Positions 1 to 5,559 of a DNA stretch of 6,121 nucleotides are shown here, in pieces. The DNA lies in NCBI GenBank assembly GCA_003132825.1, contig PKYX01000086.1:10924-17044 (forward strand), written 5' to 3'. The translations under genes and the position numbers were made by a program. The notes beneath the pieces were generated by a model that was given only the letters and a program-made list of their open reading frames with translations, did no database searches and had not been told where the DNA came from. How positions within the stretch are numbered: position 1 is the stretch's first letter; each line of letters begins with the position of its first letter. Source of the DNA: Acidobacteriaceae bacterium. Its GTDB lineage: Bacteria > Acidobacteriota > Terriglobia > Terriglobales > Acidobacteriaceae.

Positions 1-176
1 GATGAGCCGGAGAAGCGTAGGGGGCAGGGCTACCGAGCGGCGTTTCTGGTTTGTTTCGTGAACTCCTCGGATGCTAAACCGCGACCCCCGCGTCGCCGTG
101 ACCGGACGGCGGGGCGACCGGTCTCTGCTCCCAACTGCGCGGCATCCACCGGATCCGGGCCCACCTTTCTGCAGCA

Positions 177-1490
177 TCATTTTCCGTACTCGTTCTTCAC
201 TACCTCGCCGCCTTTCATCACAAACTTCACGTGTTCAAGAGTGGTCACGTCCTGCAGGGGGTCTCCGTCCACGGCGATGAGGTCGGCCCATTTGCCGGGT
301 TCGATGGCCCCAGTTTTGTCGGGCCAGCCCAGCAGATCCGCCGCATTGATGGTCGCGGCTTGGATGGACTGCAACGGGGTGAGGCCGAGCTCGACCATCA
401 CGGCGAACTCGCGCGCATTCAGACCATGGGGATAGACTCCGGCGTCGGTGCCGAATGCGACTTTCACGCCGCTGGCGAAGGCGTGAGCGATATTCTTGCG
501 CGAAATTAGAACCACTGCTCTCCCCTTGGCCACCATTTCTGGAGGAACATGCAGCTTGTCGGCGTTGGCCAGAAACCAATCGGATAGATAGAGCGTGGGC
601 ACCAGGTAGGTACCGTCTTTCTTCATCTCGGCGATGCCGGCATCGTCTATGTAGGAGCCGTGTTCGATGGAATCGATTCCGGCTTCCGCGGCCCAGAGGA
701 TGCCTTGCGCTCCGTGCGCGTGCGCTGCCACTTTTCGGCCCAGGCGATGAGCATCGGCGACGATGGCTTTCATTTCCTCTAGCGTGTATTGCGAGGCCTG
801 CGGGTCGTCGCCCAAGGAGAGTACGCCGCCGGTGGCGCAGATTTTGATGAGGTCGGCGCCGTACTTGATGTTTTCGCGAACCTTGTGCTGCACCGCGGAG
901 ATGCCATCGGCCACTCCGTCTGCGATGGCATGGTACTCGGCGGGAAGAAAGTTGTTGTCGCAGTGTCCGCCGGTAATGCCCAGCGGAGGACCGCTCACCC
1001 GCATGCGGGGGCCGGGAATATCGCCGTCACGGACGGCATCGCGCAGGGCGACGTCGGTGAAGGCGTCGGCGCCGACGTTGCGCACGGTCGTGAATCCAGC
1101 TTCCAACGTCAGGCGGGCGTTCCTGGCGCCGATCAGTGTCTCGCGCGGCACGGAAATGCCCAGGCCCTCGTAGCCGACATCGACCGGATCGAGCGTCAGA
1201 TGGGTATGGGCATCAATGAGCCCGGGCAGCACCGTAGCTTTTGACAGGTCGACCAGGTCATCACTGGCGGAGGCCCGTATGGCGCCGGCCGGGCCCACGC
1301 TGACAATTTTGTCGGCTTCGATGACGATGGCCTGGTCCGCCACGAGTTTCCCACTTCTCACGTCGAGTAGCTGGCCGGCATGAATCACGGTGCGCTTGGG
1401 CACTGGCGAGTCCTGCGCCGTAGCAACGCTGCTCGCGGCGATCCCGAGGAGAATCGCGGCCAGCAGACGCTTCCTGTTTTTCTTTGGCAT
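177..1490 (-). CDS. secreted metal-dependent amidohydrolase (Xaa-Pro/Xaa-Arg dipeptidase-like)
   Basis: This is an amidohydrolase-superfamily enzyme of 437 residues. It looks closest to the prolidase-like / imidazolonepropionase-like group, whose characterised members cleave dipeptides or cyclic amides; the actual substrate cannot be read from sequence. Residues 1-25 form a signal peptide: a KKNRKR basic start, a hydrophobic core, and an ATA|Q cleavage site, so export is expected. The metal-site residues are all present: HTH at 95-97, a carboxylated-lysine candidate K216 in [10 protein letters not shown]257 and H259 in AAHAHG, H277 in SIEHG, and D349 in FGTDAG. The C-terminal [14 protein letters not shown] is the usual small beta-sandwich closure. 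I chose the ATG at 1488-1490 because AAAAGGA lies 8 bases upstream and the signal peptide begins there; the frame runs upstream to a GTG at 1532 but gains no recognisable domain. Fold and catalytic class are near certain; specificity is not. Confidence 0.93.
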   Translation of the reverse strand: MPKKNRKRLLAAILLGIAASSVATAQDSPVPKRTVIHAGQLLDVRSGKLVADQAIVIEADKIVSVGPAGAIRASASDDLVDLSKATVLPGLIDAHTHLTLDPVDVGYEGLGISVPRETLIGARNARLTLEAGFTTVRNVGADAFTDVALRDAVRDGDIPGPRMRVSGPPLGITGGHCDNNFLPAEYHAIADGVADGISAVQHKVRENIKYGADLIKICATGGVLSLGDDPQASQYTLEEMKAIVADAHRLGRKVAAHAHGAQGILWAAEAGIDSIEHGSYIDDAGIAEMKKDGTYLVPTLYLSDWFLANADKLHVPPEMVAKGRAVVLISRKNIAHAFASGVKVAFGTDAGVYPHGLNAREFAVMVELGLTPLQSIQAATINAADLLGWPDKTGAIEPGKWADLIAVDGDPLQDVTTLEHVKFVMKGGEVVKNEYGK

Positions 1491-1498
1491 GGGGGGGG

Positions 1499-1505
1499 TC
1501 CTTTT
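1499..1505 (-). promoter_or_regulatory. ribosome binding site for the amidohydrolase, followed by a C8 tract
   Basis: Read on the minus strand, AAAAGGA is followed by exactly eight C residues (1491-1498) and then ATG (1488-1490). It decides the start against the longer GTG frame. The spacer is a pure homopolymer, which is unusual, because slippage would alter the Shine-Dalgarno spacing. Confidence 0.7.
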
Positions 1506-1518
1506 GGCCTGGCAGGCC
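1506..1518. repeat. inverted repeat just upstream of the amidohydrolase ribosome site
   Basis: GGCCTG and CAGGCC flank a single central G, a perfect 6+1+6 palindrome abutting the Shine-Dalgarno of the amidohydrolase. It could be a protein-binding site or a small leader hairpin (GGCC-TGCCA-GGCC in the mRNA). A related perfect palindrome, GCAGGCCTGC, sits at 1697-1706 in the same intergenic region, and both contain GGCAGGCC (1511-1518 and 1696-1703). In DNA this GC-rich such matches can arise by chance. Confidence 0.35.
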
Positions 1519-1735
1519 GTGCTGTCCGGCACCTCAGCTCGAAGAGCCTGCCGGAGATTCGGGCTGCGCCTGACACGCCAGCACAGCGCCTGACGGGCGG
1601 GGTTGATTCTACTGGAATCTTGGCATGAGCCGTTTCCGCAGCCTGTTCAGGTCGAGCGTAAAGGCCCCGCGCCTCGAGCCGGGCAGGTATGGGGCGGCAG
1701 GCCTGCAAGTTTCGGCAGGACAAGCCAGACAGGGA

Positions 1736-2173
1736 CTAACCGCCGGGGCCATCATTGGAAACATACTGTTCGAGAGCATCGAGCTCGCGACTGAGGTCCT
1801 CAACCCGCCACTCCAGCACGTTGCGAATGGAGAGCATTCCGAGCAAGCGCGCGTCGCTATCCACGATGGGCAAATGGCGGAAGTGACGTTCCACCATGGT
1901 GGCAAGGGCCTCTCCGGGGCCAGTCTCGGCGGTCGCCAACTCGACCGGAGTAGTCATTAGTTCGCGCACCGGAGTTGTTTCTGGATCGCGGCCGCTGAGG
2001 GCTAGTTTCCGTAAGACGTCGCGCTCGCTGAATATCCCGGCTACGCGCCGCTCACTGTCGACAACCGCAACCGCTCCCACGTGATGGTTCAGCATGTTGC
2101 GAATCGCGTCCGCAACGCTGGCTTGCAGCGACACGGCTGCTGCTTCGGGATCGCACAGGTCCAGAACGCTCAT
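1736..2173 (-). CDS. stand-alone tandem CBS-domain protein
   Basis: This 145-residue protein consists almost wholly of two CBS motifs forming one Bateman module. CBS1 covers about residues 2-60, with GAVAVVD near 33-39 and GIFSERDVLRKL at 46-57. CBS2 covers about 68-125, with ERHFRHLPIVD at 95-105 and LGMLSIRNVLEW at 111-122. A short amphipathic helix follows (about 126-138). CBS pairs commonly bind AMP, ATP or related adenosyl ligands and act as energy-state sensors or allosteric partners; no effector domain is attached, so the partner is unknown. There is no signal peptide or membrane segment, so it is probably cytoplasmic. The ATG at 2171-2173 is supported by GGGAGG six bases upstream (2180-2185). 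A near-consensus promoter lies about 90 bases upstream, so it is likely transcribed on its own. Confidence 0.9.
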   Translation of the reverse strand: MSVLDLCDPEAAAVSLQASVADAIRNMLNHHVGAVAVVDSERRVAGIFSERDVLRKLALSGRDPETTPVRELMTTPVELATAETGPGEALATMVERHFRHLPIVDSDARLLGMLSIRNVLEWRVEDLSRELDALEQYVSNDGPGG

Positions 2174-2263
2174 GAGTGACCTCCCTGCTGCGCACTGCCT
2201 TACCTGAAAGCTTCCATCGTCTACGGTCCCGGTTCGGGCATCGGGCGATGTGGAGATTGGGGC

Positions 2264-2291
2264 ATTATGCTCCCTATGGAGGCGGTGTCAA
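2264..2291 (-). promoter_or_regulatory. sigma70-type promoter for the CBS-domain gene
   Basis: On the minus strand a perfect TTGACA (-35, at 2286-2291) is followed by a 16-base spacer and CATAAT (-10, at 2264-2269, 5 of 6 consensus). Transcription would start near 2257, giving a leader of about 83 bases before the ATG at 2173. The spacer contains a small inverted repeat, CTCC-N4-GGAG (2270-2281), and the leader contains CCCG-N3-CGGG (2228-2238). This is the best promoter in the window by eye. Confidence 0.7.
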
Positions 2292-2348
2292 GGGGGATGG
2301 TCAAAGAATATTTGGATCCGACCTATCTTTGGTCCGGGGCAGCCCGTT

Positions 2349-2759
2349 TTAGAGGGGTGGGCTATTCTCAGCTTCCGAGATGATGGCTTCGGCTTCGATC
2401 TCCACCAGCATGTCGGGCGAAACGAAGCCCGCCACTCCCACCATGGTGGCGGCGGGGCGGATGTCGCGAAAGAACTCGCCGTGAGCCTTGCCCACTTTTT
2501 CCCAGTCGGCAATGTTGGTTAGGAACATTCGCGTGCGCACCACGTCTCTGAGACTGGCGCCGGCTTTTTGCAGGGCGGATTCGATGTTCCGGAGGGCCTG
2601 CACCGCCTGCGCGTAGGGATCGCCGACGCCAACAATCTTTCCGTCGGAGCCGGTCGCGGTGGTGCCCGACACGTGAACCTGAGTACCCCGTCGTACGACC
2701 CGGGAGTAACCGATGATGGGCTCCCAGGCCGTGCCGCTGGCGATGTTTCTACGCTCCAT
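2349..2759 (-). CDS. RidA/YjgF/UK114-family protein lacking the catalytic Arg
   Basis: This 136-residue protein has the usual length and whole-length pattern of the Rid family: [13 protein letters not shown] (23-35), a helix [19 protein letters not shown] (49-67), [17 protein letters not shown] (73-89) and [10 protein letters not shown] (117-126). Family members form trimers with clefts between subunits, and true RidA hydrolyses reactive enamine/imine intermediates such as 2-aminoacrylate. The catalytic Arg of E. coli RidA lies in PARS; the aligned segment here is PAAT (102-105), with Ala104 in the Arg position. That places it with the Arg-less Rid subgroups, which are not proven deaminases, so its reaction is unknown. 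The ATG at 2757-2759 is preceded by GGGGGAG with a 7-base gap. The frame extends to a TTG at 2816, but the added residues are basic and unlike the family. No signal peptide; cytoplasmic. Confidence 0.9.
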   Translation of the reverse strand: MERRNIASGTAWEPIIGYSRVVRRGTQVHVSGTTATGSDGKIVGVGDPYAQAVQALRNIESALQKAGASLRDVVRTRMFLTNIADWEKVGKAHGEFFRDIRPAATMVGVAGFVSPDMLVEIEAEAIISEAENSPPL

Positions 2760-2821
2760 GAATCTTCTCCCCCGGCCGATGATTCGTAACCGGAAGCAGG
2801 CGGATATGGCCTGCAACCAGG

Positions 2822-2849
2822 ATTAGCAGTCGACTGCGTAGTCTGCCAA
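2822..2849 (-). promoter_or_regulatory. candidate promoter and operator for the RidA-like gene
   Basis: On the minus strand TTGGCA (-35, 2844-2849, 5 of 6) is followed by a 16-base spacer and GCTAAT (-10, 2822-2827, 4 of 6). A perfect 12-base palindrome, GCAGTCGACTGC (2826-2837), fills much of the spacer and overlaps the -10, which is the position expected of a repressor site. The -10 is weak, so this could be an activator-dependent or misplaced call. Confidence 0.4.
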
Positions 2850-2892
2850 AAAGTCGGAACAAACCTTTGCGCATGCTTTCGGATTCTAACCG

Positions 2893-2908
2893 TAGCACAA
2901 CCGTGCTA
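2893..2908. repeat. perfect hairpin / dyad in the divergent control region
   Basis: TAGCAC-AACC-GTGCTA is a perfect 6-bp inverted repeat with a 4-base loop, between the divergent ridA-like and hypothetical genes. No U-tract follows on either strand, so it is more likely an operator than a terminator. Directly beside it begins a direct repeat, TGCCGGC, at 2909-2915 and 2940-2946. The copies start 31 bases apart, close to three helical turns. Confidence 0.4.
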
Positions 2909-2928
2909 TGCCGGCGCACAGGAGTCAC

Positions 2929-2955
2929 TTGTTTTTGCCTGCCGGCTAGGATAAT
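2929..2955 (+). promoter_or_regulatory. candidate promoter for the hypothetical gene
   Basis: TTGTTT (2929-2934), a 15-base spacer and GATAAT (2950-2955, 5 of 6 to the -10 consensus) would start transcription near 2962, about 50 bases before the gene at 3014. The -10 lies in an AT-rich patch within GC-rich DNA. The spacer is short, so the -35 assignment is the weak part. Confidence 0.4.
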
Positions 2956-3013
2956 TAGGTGGTTGCGGGTATTGGAATCCCGTGCTGGGAGCTGTTTTGG
3001 ATAGGGGGGCCCG

Positions 3014-3568
3014 ATGATGGTTCCAGAATCTCATCCGCTGCACGAGTTTTTTATTGAACTGGTCGGGCGGCAGTATGCCGAGCAGATTGGCATCCGCGAT
3101 CCGCAGATTGTGGCCTATGTGGCGCATTTGCTGGCGGAGTTCTGCGATGTTGAAGAGTTGTTCAAGATCCGCGATGGGGCGGGGGGCCGACTGAGTGATG
3201 TGGGTCAAATGCTGCTGGAATCCGATCCCGTGTCCGGGCCCGCGCCGTCGTTTGATCGGGAGCGCCAGGTGCGTAAGCACATCGGGGATTACACCTTGTT
3301 TTTTGCCGGAATGTTTCCCGAGAGCATTAACCACTTTCGACTGAGGCGCCATCGGCTGGAAAGCTTTGTGGATTGGGTGAAAGCGGGAAAAGAGAGCTAC
3401 CATATCGTCTCCAAGTTTGACGTCTTTGAGTACACCAAAGTTGCGCCGCTGTTTGCCAGCCTGTCGCGGAACTTTGAGCAGTGCGTGTATGGACTCAATC
3501 TGGTGAAGAACGAACTACAAGAGATGCAGCATCCGCTGGTGCGGCGGGGCGGCGAAATCTTGATGTAA
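3014..3568 (+). CDS. conserved hypothetical protein, probably Acidobacteriota-specific
   Basis: I do not recognise a named domain in this 184-residue protein. From memory it resembles a conserved unannotated family of acidobacterial genomes. It is soluble, with no signal peptide or membrane span, and looks mostly helical and rich in charged and aromatic residues. Features likely to matter are IGIRDPQIVAYVAHLLAEFC (25-44), a SDPVSGPAPSFDRERQVRKH stretch (70-89), then IGDYTLFFAGMFPE (90-103) and YHIVSKFDVFEY (128-139). His, Asp, Glu and Arg residues are frequent in these blocks, but no known catalytic motif is visible. Tandem ATGs occur at 3014 and 3017. The G6 run at 3004-3009 is 4 bases from the first and 7 from the second, so translation may start at the second. 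Synonymous third positions are G/C-rich and the protein sequence is coherent, so it is a real gene. It is divergent from ridA-like and converges on rsmD 38 bases away. Confidence 0.85.
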   Translation: MMVPESHPLHEFFIELVGRQYAEQIGIRDPQIVAYVAHLLAEFCDVEELFKIRDGAGGRLSDVGQMLLESDPVSGPAPSFDRERQVRKHIGDYTLFFAGMFPESINHFRLRRHRLESFVDWVKAGKESYHIVSKFDVFEYTKVAPLFASLSRNFEQCVYGLNLVKNELQEMQHPLVRRGGEILM

Positions 3569-3606
3569 GGGTGTCGCGAGGTGTTTGACGGATCTCCGCG
3601 GCCTGC

Positions 3607-4173
3607 CTACGGGATGCGGTAGAAGCTGAGGGCCGCGTCACCCTGGGTCAGGGTTCGATAGCGCCGCAGTGATTCAAATGTCTCTCCTGGATCAAATCTC
3701 TTTTCGTGCTCGGCGATCACGACGCTGCCGGGTTTCAGCAGCCGGACTTGTCCCAGCTGTTCGAGAGTCTGCTGGTAGGCTGGTTGCATGCGGTAGGGAG
3801 GATCGAGGAAGGCAAAGTCGGCGGTCACGCCTCGAGTCTCGAGACCCCGCAGGGACTGAACCGAGTCTTTCTGAACGATCTCGAACCCGGACTCGATTTT
3901 CAAAGACTGCAAGTTTTTCCGAACCAGGTCCCGGGCCCGGGCCGACGACTCGACGAAATACACCATCTCCGCTCCGCGGCTGAGCGCCTCGATTCCCACT
4001 GCTCCTGTGCCCGCGTAAAGATCGAGCCAAACCGTTCCCTCTAGCGCCGAAGGGTTGCCCGCGGTCAGAACGTTGAACAGGGTCTCGCGCAAGCGGTCGG
4101 TGGTCGGGCGCAGGTCGAGGCCGGGAAGTGCGGAGAGCGGACGGCTGCGGTATTTGCCAGCGATTACTCTCAT
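3607..4173 (-). CDS. rsmD: 16S rRNA (guanine(966)-N(2))-methyltransferase RsmD
   Basis: RsmD transfers a methyl group from S-adenosylmethionine to N2 of G966 in 16S rRNA, in the assembled small subunit. The 188-residue length is normal. It shows the family start MRVIAGKYRSRPL (1-13), the conserved RPTTDRLRETLFNVL (22-36), the SAM-binding motif I DLYAGTGAVGIEALSRGA (51-68), the catalytic motif IV DPPY (124-127) and AEHEK (154-158). The ATG at 4171-4173 matches the family N terminus. The frame extends upstream to a GTG at 4239, but the extra 22 residues are Pro-rich and not family-like. The ribosome site is poor: GAGG only two bases before the ATG. In many bacteria rsmD neighbours coaD; here it does not, and it faces the M50 protease gene divergently. 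Confidence 0.95.
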   Translation of the reverse strand: MRVIAGKYRSRPLSALPGLDLRPTTDRLRETLFNVLTAGNPSALEGTVWLDLYAGTGAVGIEALSRGAEMVYFVESSARARDLVRKNLQSLKIESGFEIVQKDSVQSLRGLETRGVTADFAFLDPPYRMQPAYQQTLEQLGQVRLLKPGSVVIAEHEKRFDPGETFESLRRYRTLTQGDAALSFYRIP

Positions 4174-4264
4174 GACCTCGGTGCTTGGGGGGTGCCACGG
4201 TCCGTCGAAAGCGATCGAAGGATCGAGCGGCAAGGGCACTTTCGAGGCACAAATCGCATCTACG

Positions 4265-4295
4265 GTGAACCGGCCGGCGTCTAACTATATAGAAT
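4265..4295 (+). promoter_or_regulatory. AT-rich promoter patch between rsmD and the M50 protease gene
   Basis: A sharp AT-rich island (4281-4304) in GC-rich DNA contains TATATA and TATAGAAT (4288-4295), plausible -10 elements for the plus strand. GTGAAC at 4265-4270 lies 17 bases before TATAGA but is a poor -35. Transcription would start only about 10-20 bases before the M50 ATG, giving a very short leader. The same patch read on the minus strand (TATAGT, TTGCTA) could also serve rsmD. Confidence 0.35.
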
Positions 4296-4314
4296 AGGAA
4301 TAGCAAACGGGGCG

Positions 4315-5466
4315 ATGATGAGGAACTGGTCCATACCGGCGGGGCGGGTTTTCGGGGTCGAAATCCGGGTTCATCTGACGTTCGTTTTACTGCTCTTCTT
4401 TGTTTGGCTGACCGAATCCGCGTCTCACGGAGGAGTGAACGCTGTCCCCCGCGGGCTCGCTCTGGTGGGAATCATCTTTGGCTGTGTGGTGCTGCACGAA
4501 TTGGGGCACGCGCTAGCCAGCGCGCACGCCGGCATTCCGGCCAAGGCCATCATTTTGCTGCCCATCGGCGGAGTGACGTTGCTCGATGAGACCCGGCAGC
4601 CCGTGGAGTCGGGAGGGCAGACCTGGAAGCGCGATATCCAAATTGCGGTGGCGGGGCCGCTGGCGAACCTGGTGATTGCGGTTGCGGCGGGCGGTATCTT
4701 GTTGGCGTTCGCGCCCGAAATTCAGCTCTGGGGCCGGCCCTATGTGACTTCGGCGAACCTGCCGCGCAGCCTGGTGTGGGGTAACGCTTGGCTGGCCCTT
4801 TTCAATCTGCTTCCGGCCTATCCCATGGACGGTGGGCGGGTTCTGCGGGCGCTGTTCGCCCGACGGATGGGCGCAGTGCGGGCTACGCGGCGGGCGGTTT
4901 CGGTGGGACAGGCTTTCGCCATGGTGTTGATGCTGGCCGGCGTGTTGCAGTTCATGCCGGGCGGCAACGCCGCCAGTGCTTGGTTGGCAATGATTGGATT
5001 TTTCCTGTTCGTGGCGGCGCAACTGGAAGAACGCTCGGTGGTATTTCAATCGGTGCTTGAGACCGTGCACCTGGAAGATATTATGCTGCGAGATTTCGCC
5101 ACGCTTTCGCCGGCGGATACGCTGGAAGATGCTTTGGATAAAGCGGTGCACTCTTTGCAGGATGATTTCCCCGTCATCCGCGGCAGTGACATGGTGGGAG
5201 TGATTTCCCGGCAGAAAATTCTCGAAGCTCTGCGCTCCGAGGGTAACGGGTACGTGCAGGCGGTCATGAATGGGTTGTTCGAAGTAGCGCAGAAGAAAGA
5301 GTCGCTCGCGTCTGCGTTTCGCAAGCTCACGGCGCGCAATCTGAGCCTGATTCCGGTGGTCGAAGATCAACGCCTGGTGGGGATTGTGACGCTGCAGAAT
5401 CTGATGCATTCGATGGCATTGCTGGCGGAGAGCCGCAAGCTGCGGCGCGACGCGGCGAATTCGTGA
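4315..5466 (+). CDS. M50 site-2-protease family membrane metalloprotease with C-terminal CBS pair
   Basis: This 383-residue integral-membrane zinc protease is of the SpoIVFB / S2P type, which cuts substrates inside the membrane and often releases a regulator. Hydrophobic segments lie near residues 18-34, 48-70, 107-131, 197-215 and 222-237. The zinc-binding HELGH (61-65) sits at the end of the second segment. The third ligand is Asp172 in NLLPAYPMDGGRVLRAL (164-180), and GPLANL is at 114-119. After the membrane core come two CBS motifs, about 253-306 (EDIMLRDFATLSPADTLEDA) and 314-370 (NLSLIPVVEDQRLVGIVTLQ). This matches the archaeal and bacterial S2P-CBS class, in which nucleotide binding to CBS is thought to gate activity. 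Tandem ATGs at 4315 and 4318 follow GGGG; the second has the better spacing (5 bases). The substrate is unknown, and no anti-sigma factor or sporulation gene is nearby. Confidence 0.94.
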   Translation: MMRNWSIPAGRVFGVEIRVHLTFVLLLFFVWLTESASHGGVNAVPRGLALVGIIFGCVVLHELGHALASAHAGIPAKAIILLPIGGVTLLDETRQPVESGGQTWKRDIQIAVAGPLANLVIAVAAGGILLAFAPEIQLWGRPYVTSANLPRSLVWGNAWLALFNLLPAYPMDGGRVLRALFARRMGAVRATRRAVSVGQAFAMVLMLAGVLQFMPGGNAASAWLAMIGFFLFVAAQLEERSVVFQSVLETVHLEDIMLRDFATLSPADTLEDALDKAVHSLQDDFPVIRGSDMVGVISRQKILEALRSEGNGYVQAVMNGLFEVAQKKESLASAFRKLTARNLSLIPVVEDQRLVGIVTLQNLMHSMALLAESRKLRRDAANS

Positions 5467-5527
5467 TCCCAATTCCGGCCACCGGCGCGGTCAAGTTCCG
5501 GCAGGACCGAGAATCGCCAGGCGGATT

Positions 5528-5550
5528 GGCCCCGGAACCGGGGGCCCCGG
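5528..5550. terminator. GC-rich hairpin at the convergent M50 / barrel gene junction
   Basis: Between the M50 stop (5466) and the barrel-gene stop (5560), CCCCG-GAAC-CGGGG (5530-5543) forms a 5-bp stem. Allowing one bulged G at 5544 adds two more GC pairs (5528-5529 with 5545-5546). The adjoining CCGGGGGCCCCGG (5538-5550) offers an alternative fold. No U-tract follows on either strand, so a classic intrinsic terminator is not shown. Its position suggests it stops or stabilises both transcripts. Confidence 0.35.
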
Positions 5551-5559
5551 CCGTTCCCT

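Noticed and set aside
100..123. Inverted repeat GACCGG / CCGGTC downstream of the amidohydrolase, possible terminator
   Set aside because: The stem is 6 bp with a 12-base loop and no U-tract on either strand; not distinguishable from chance in GC-rich DNA.
1..435. Plus-strand frame open from the left edge to 435
   Set aside because: It runs antisense to the C-terminal part of the amidohydrolase and translates to Arg/Pro/Ser-rich low-complexity sequence with no domain. Positions 1-176 otherwise show no start with a ribosome site or recognisable gene tail.
1606..1611. TAGAAT (minus strand) as a -10 for the amidohydrolase
   Set aside because: No acceptable -35 lies 15-19 bases upstream; a single hexamer is too little.
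2335..2351. CGGG-GCAG-CCCG-TTTT as a plus-strand terminator
   Set aside because: There is no plus-strand gene upstream for it to end, the stem is only 4 bp, and on the minus strand, where ridA-like ends, no U-tract follows.
177..2759. Reading the three minus-strand genes as one operon
   Set aside because: Gaps of about 175 and 245 bases, a near-consensus promoter before the CBS gene and unrelated functions argue against co-transcription.
2906..3403. 165-codon minus-strand frame opposite the hypothetical gene
   Set aside because: No ribosome site and an incoherent composition. The plus-strand frame has family-like blocks and a plausible promoter, so it is the better gene.
3928..3945. CCCGGGCCCGGG-type palindrome inside rsmD
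   Set aside because: It is explained by Ala-Arg-Ala-Arg codons in a GC-rich gene and lies within a conserved coding region.
4513..5472. 319-codon minus-strand frame opposite the M50 gene
   Set aside because: It is a codon-bias shadow: the product is His/Arg/Gln-rich with no domain, while the plus strand encodes an intact M50-CBS protease.
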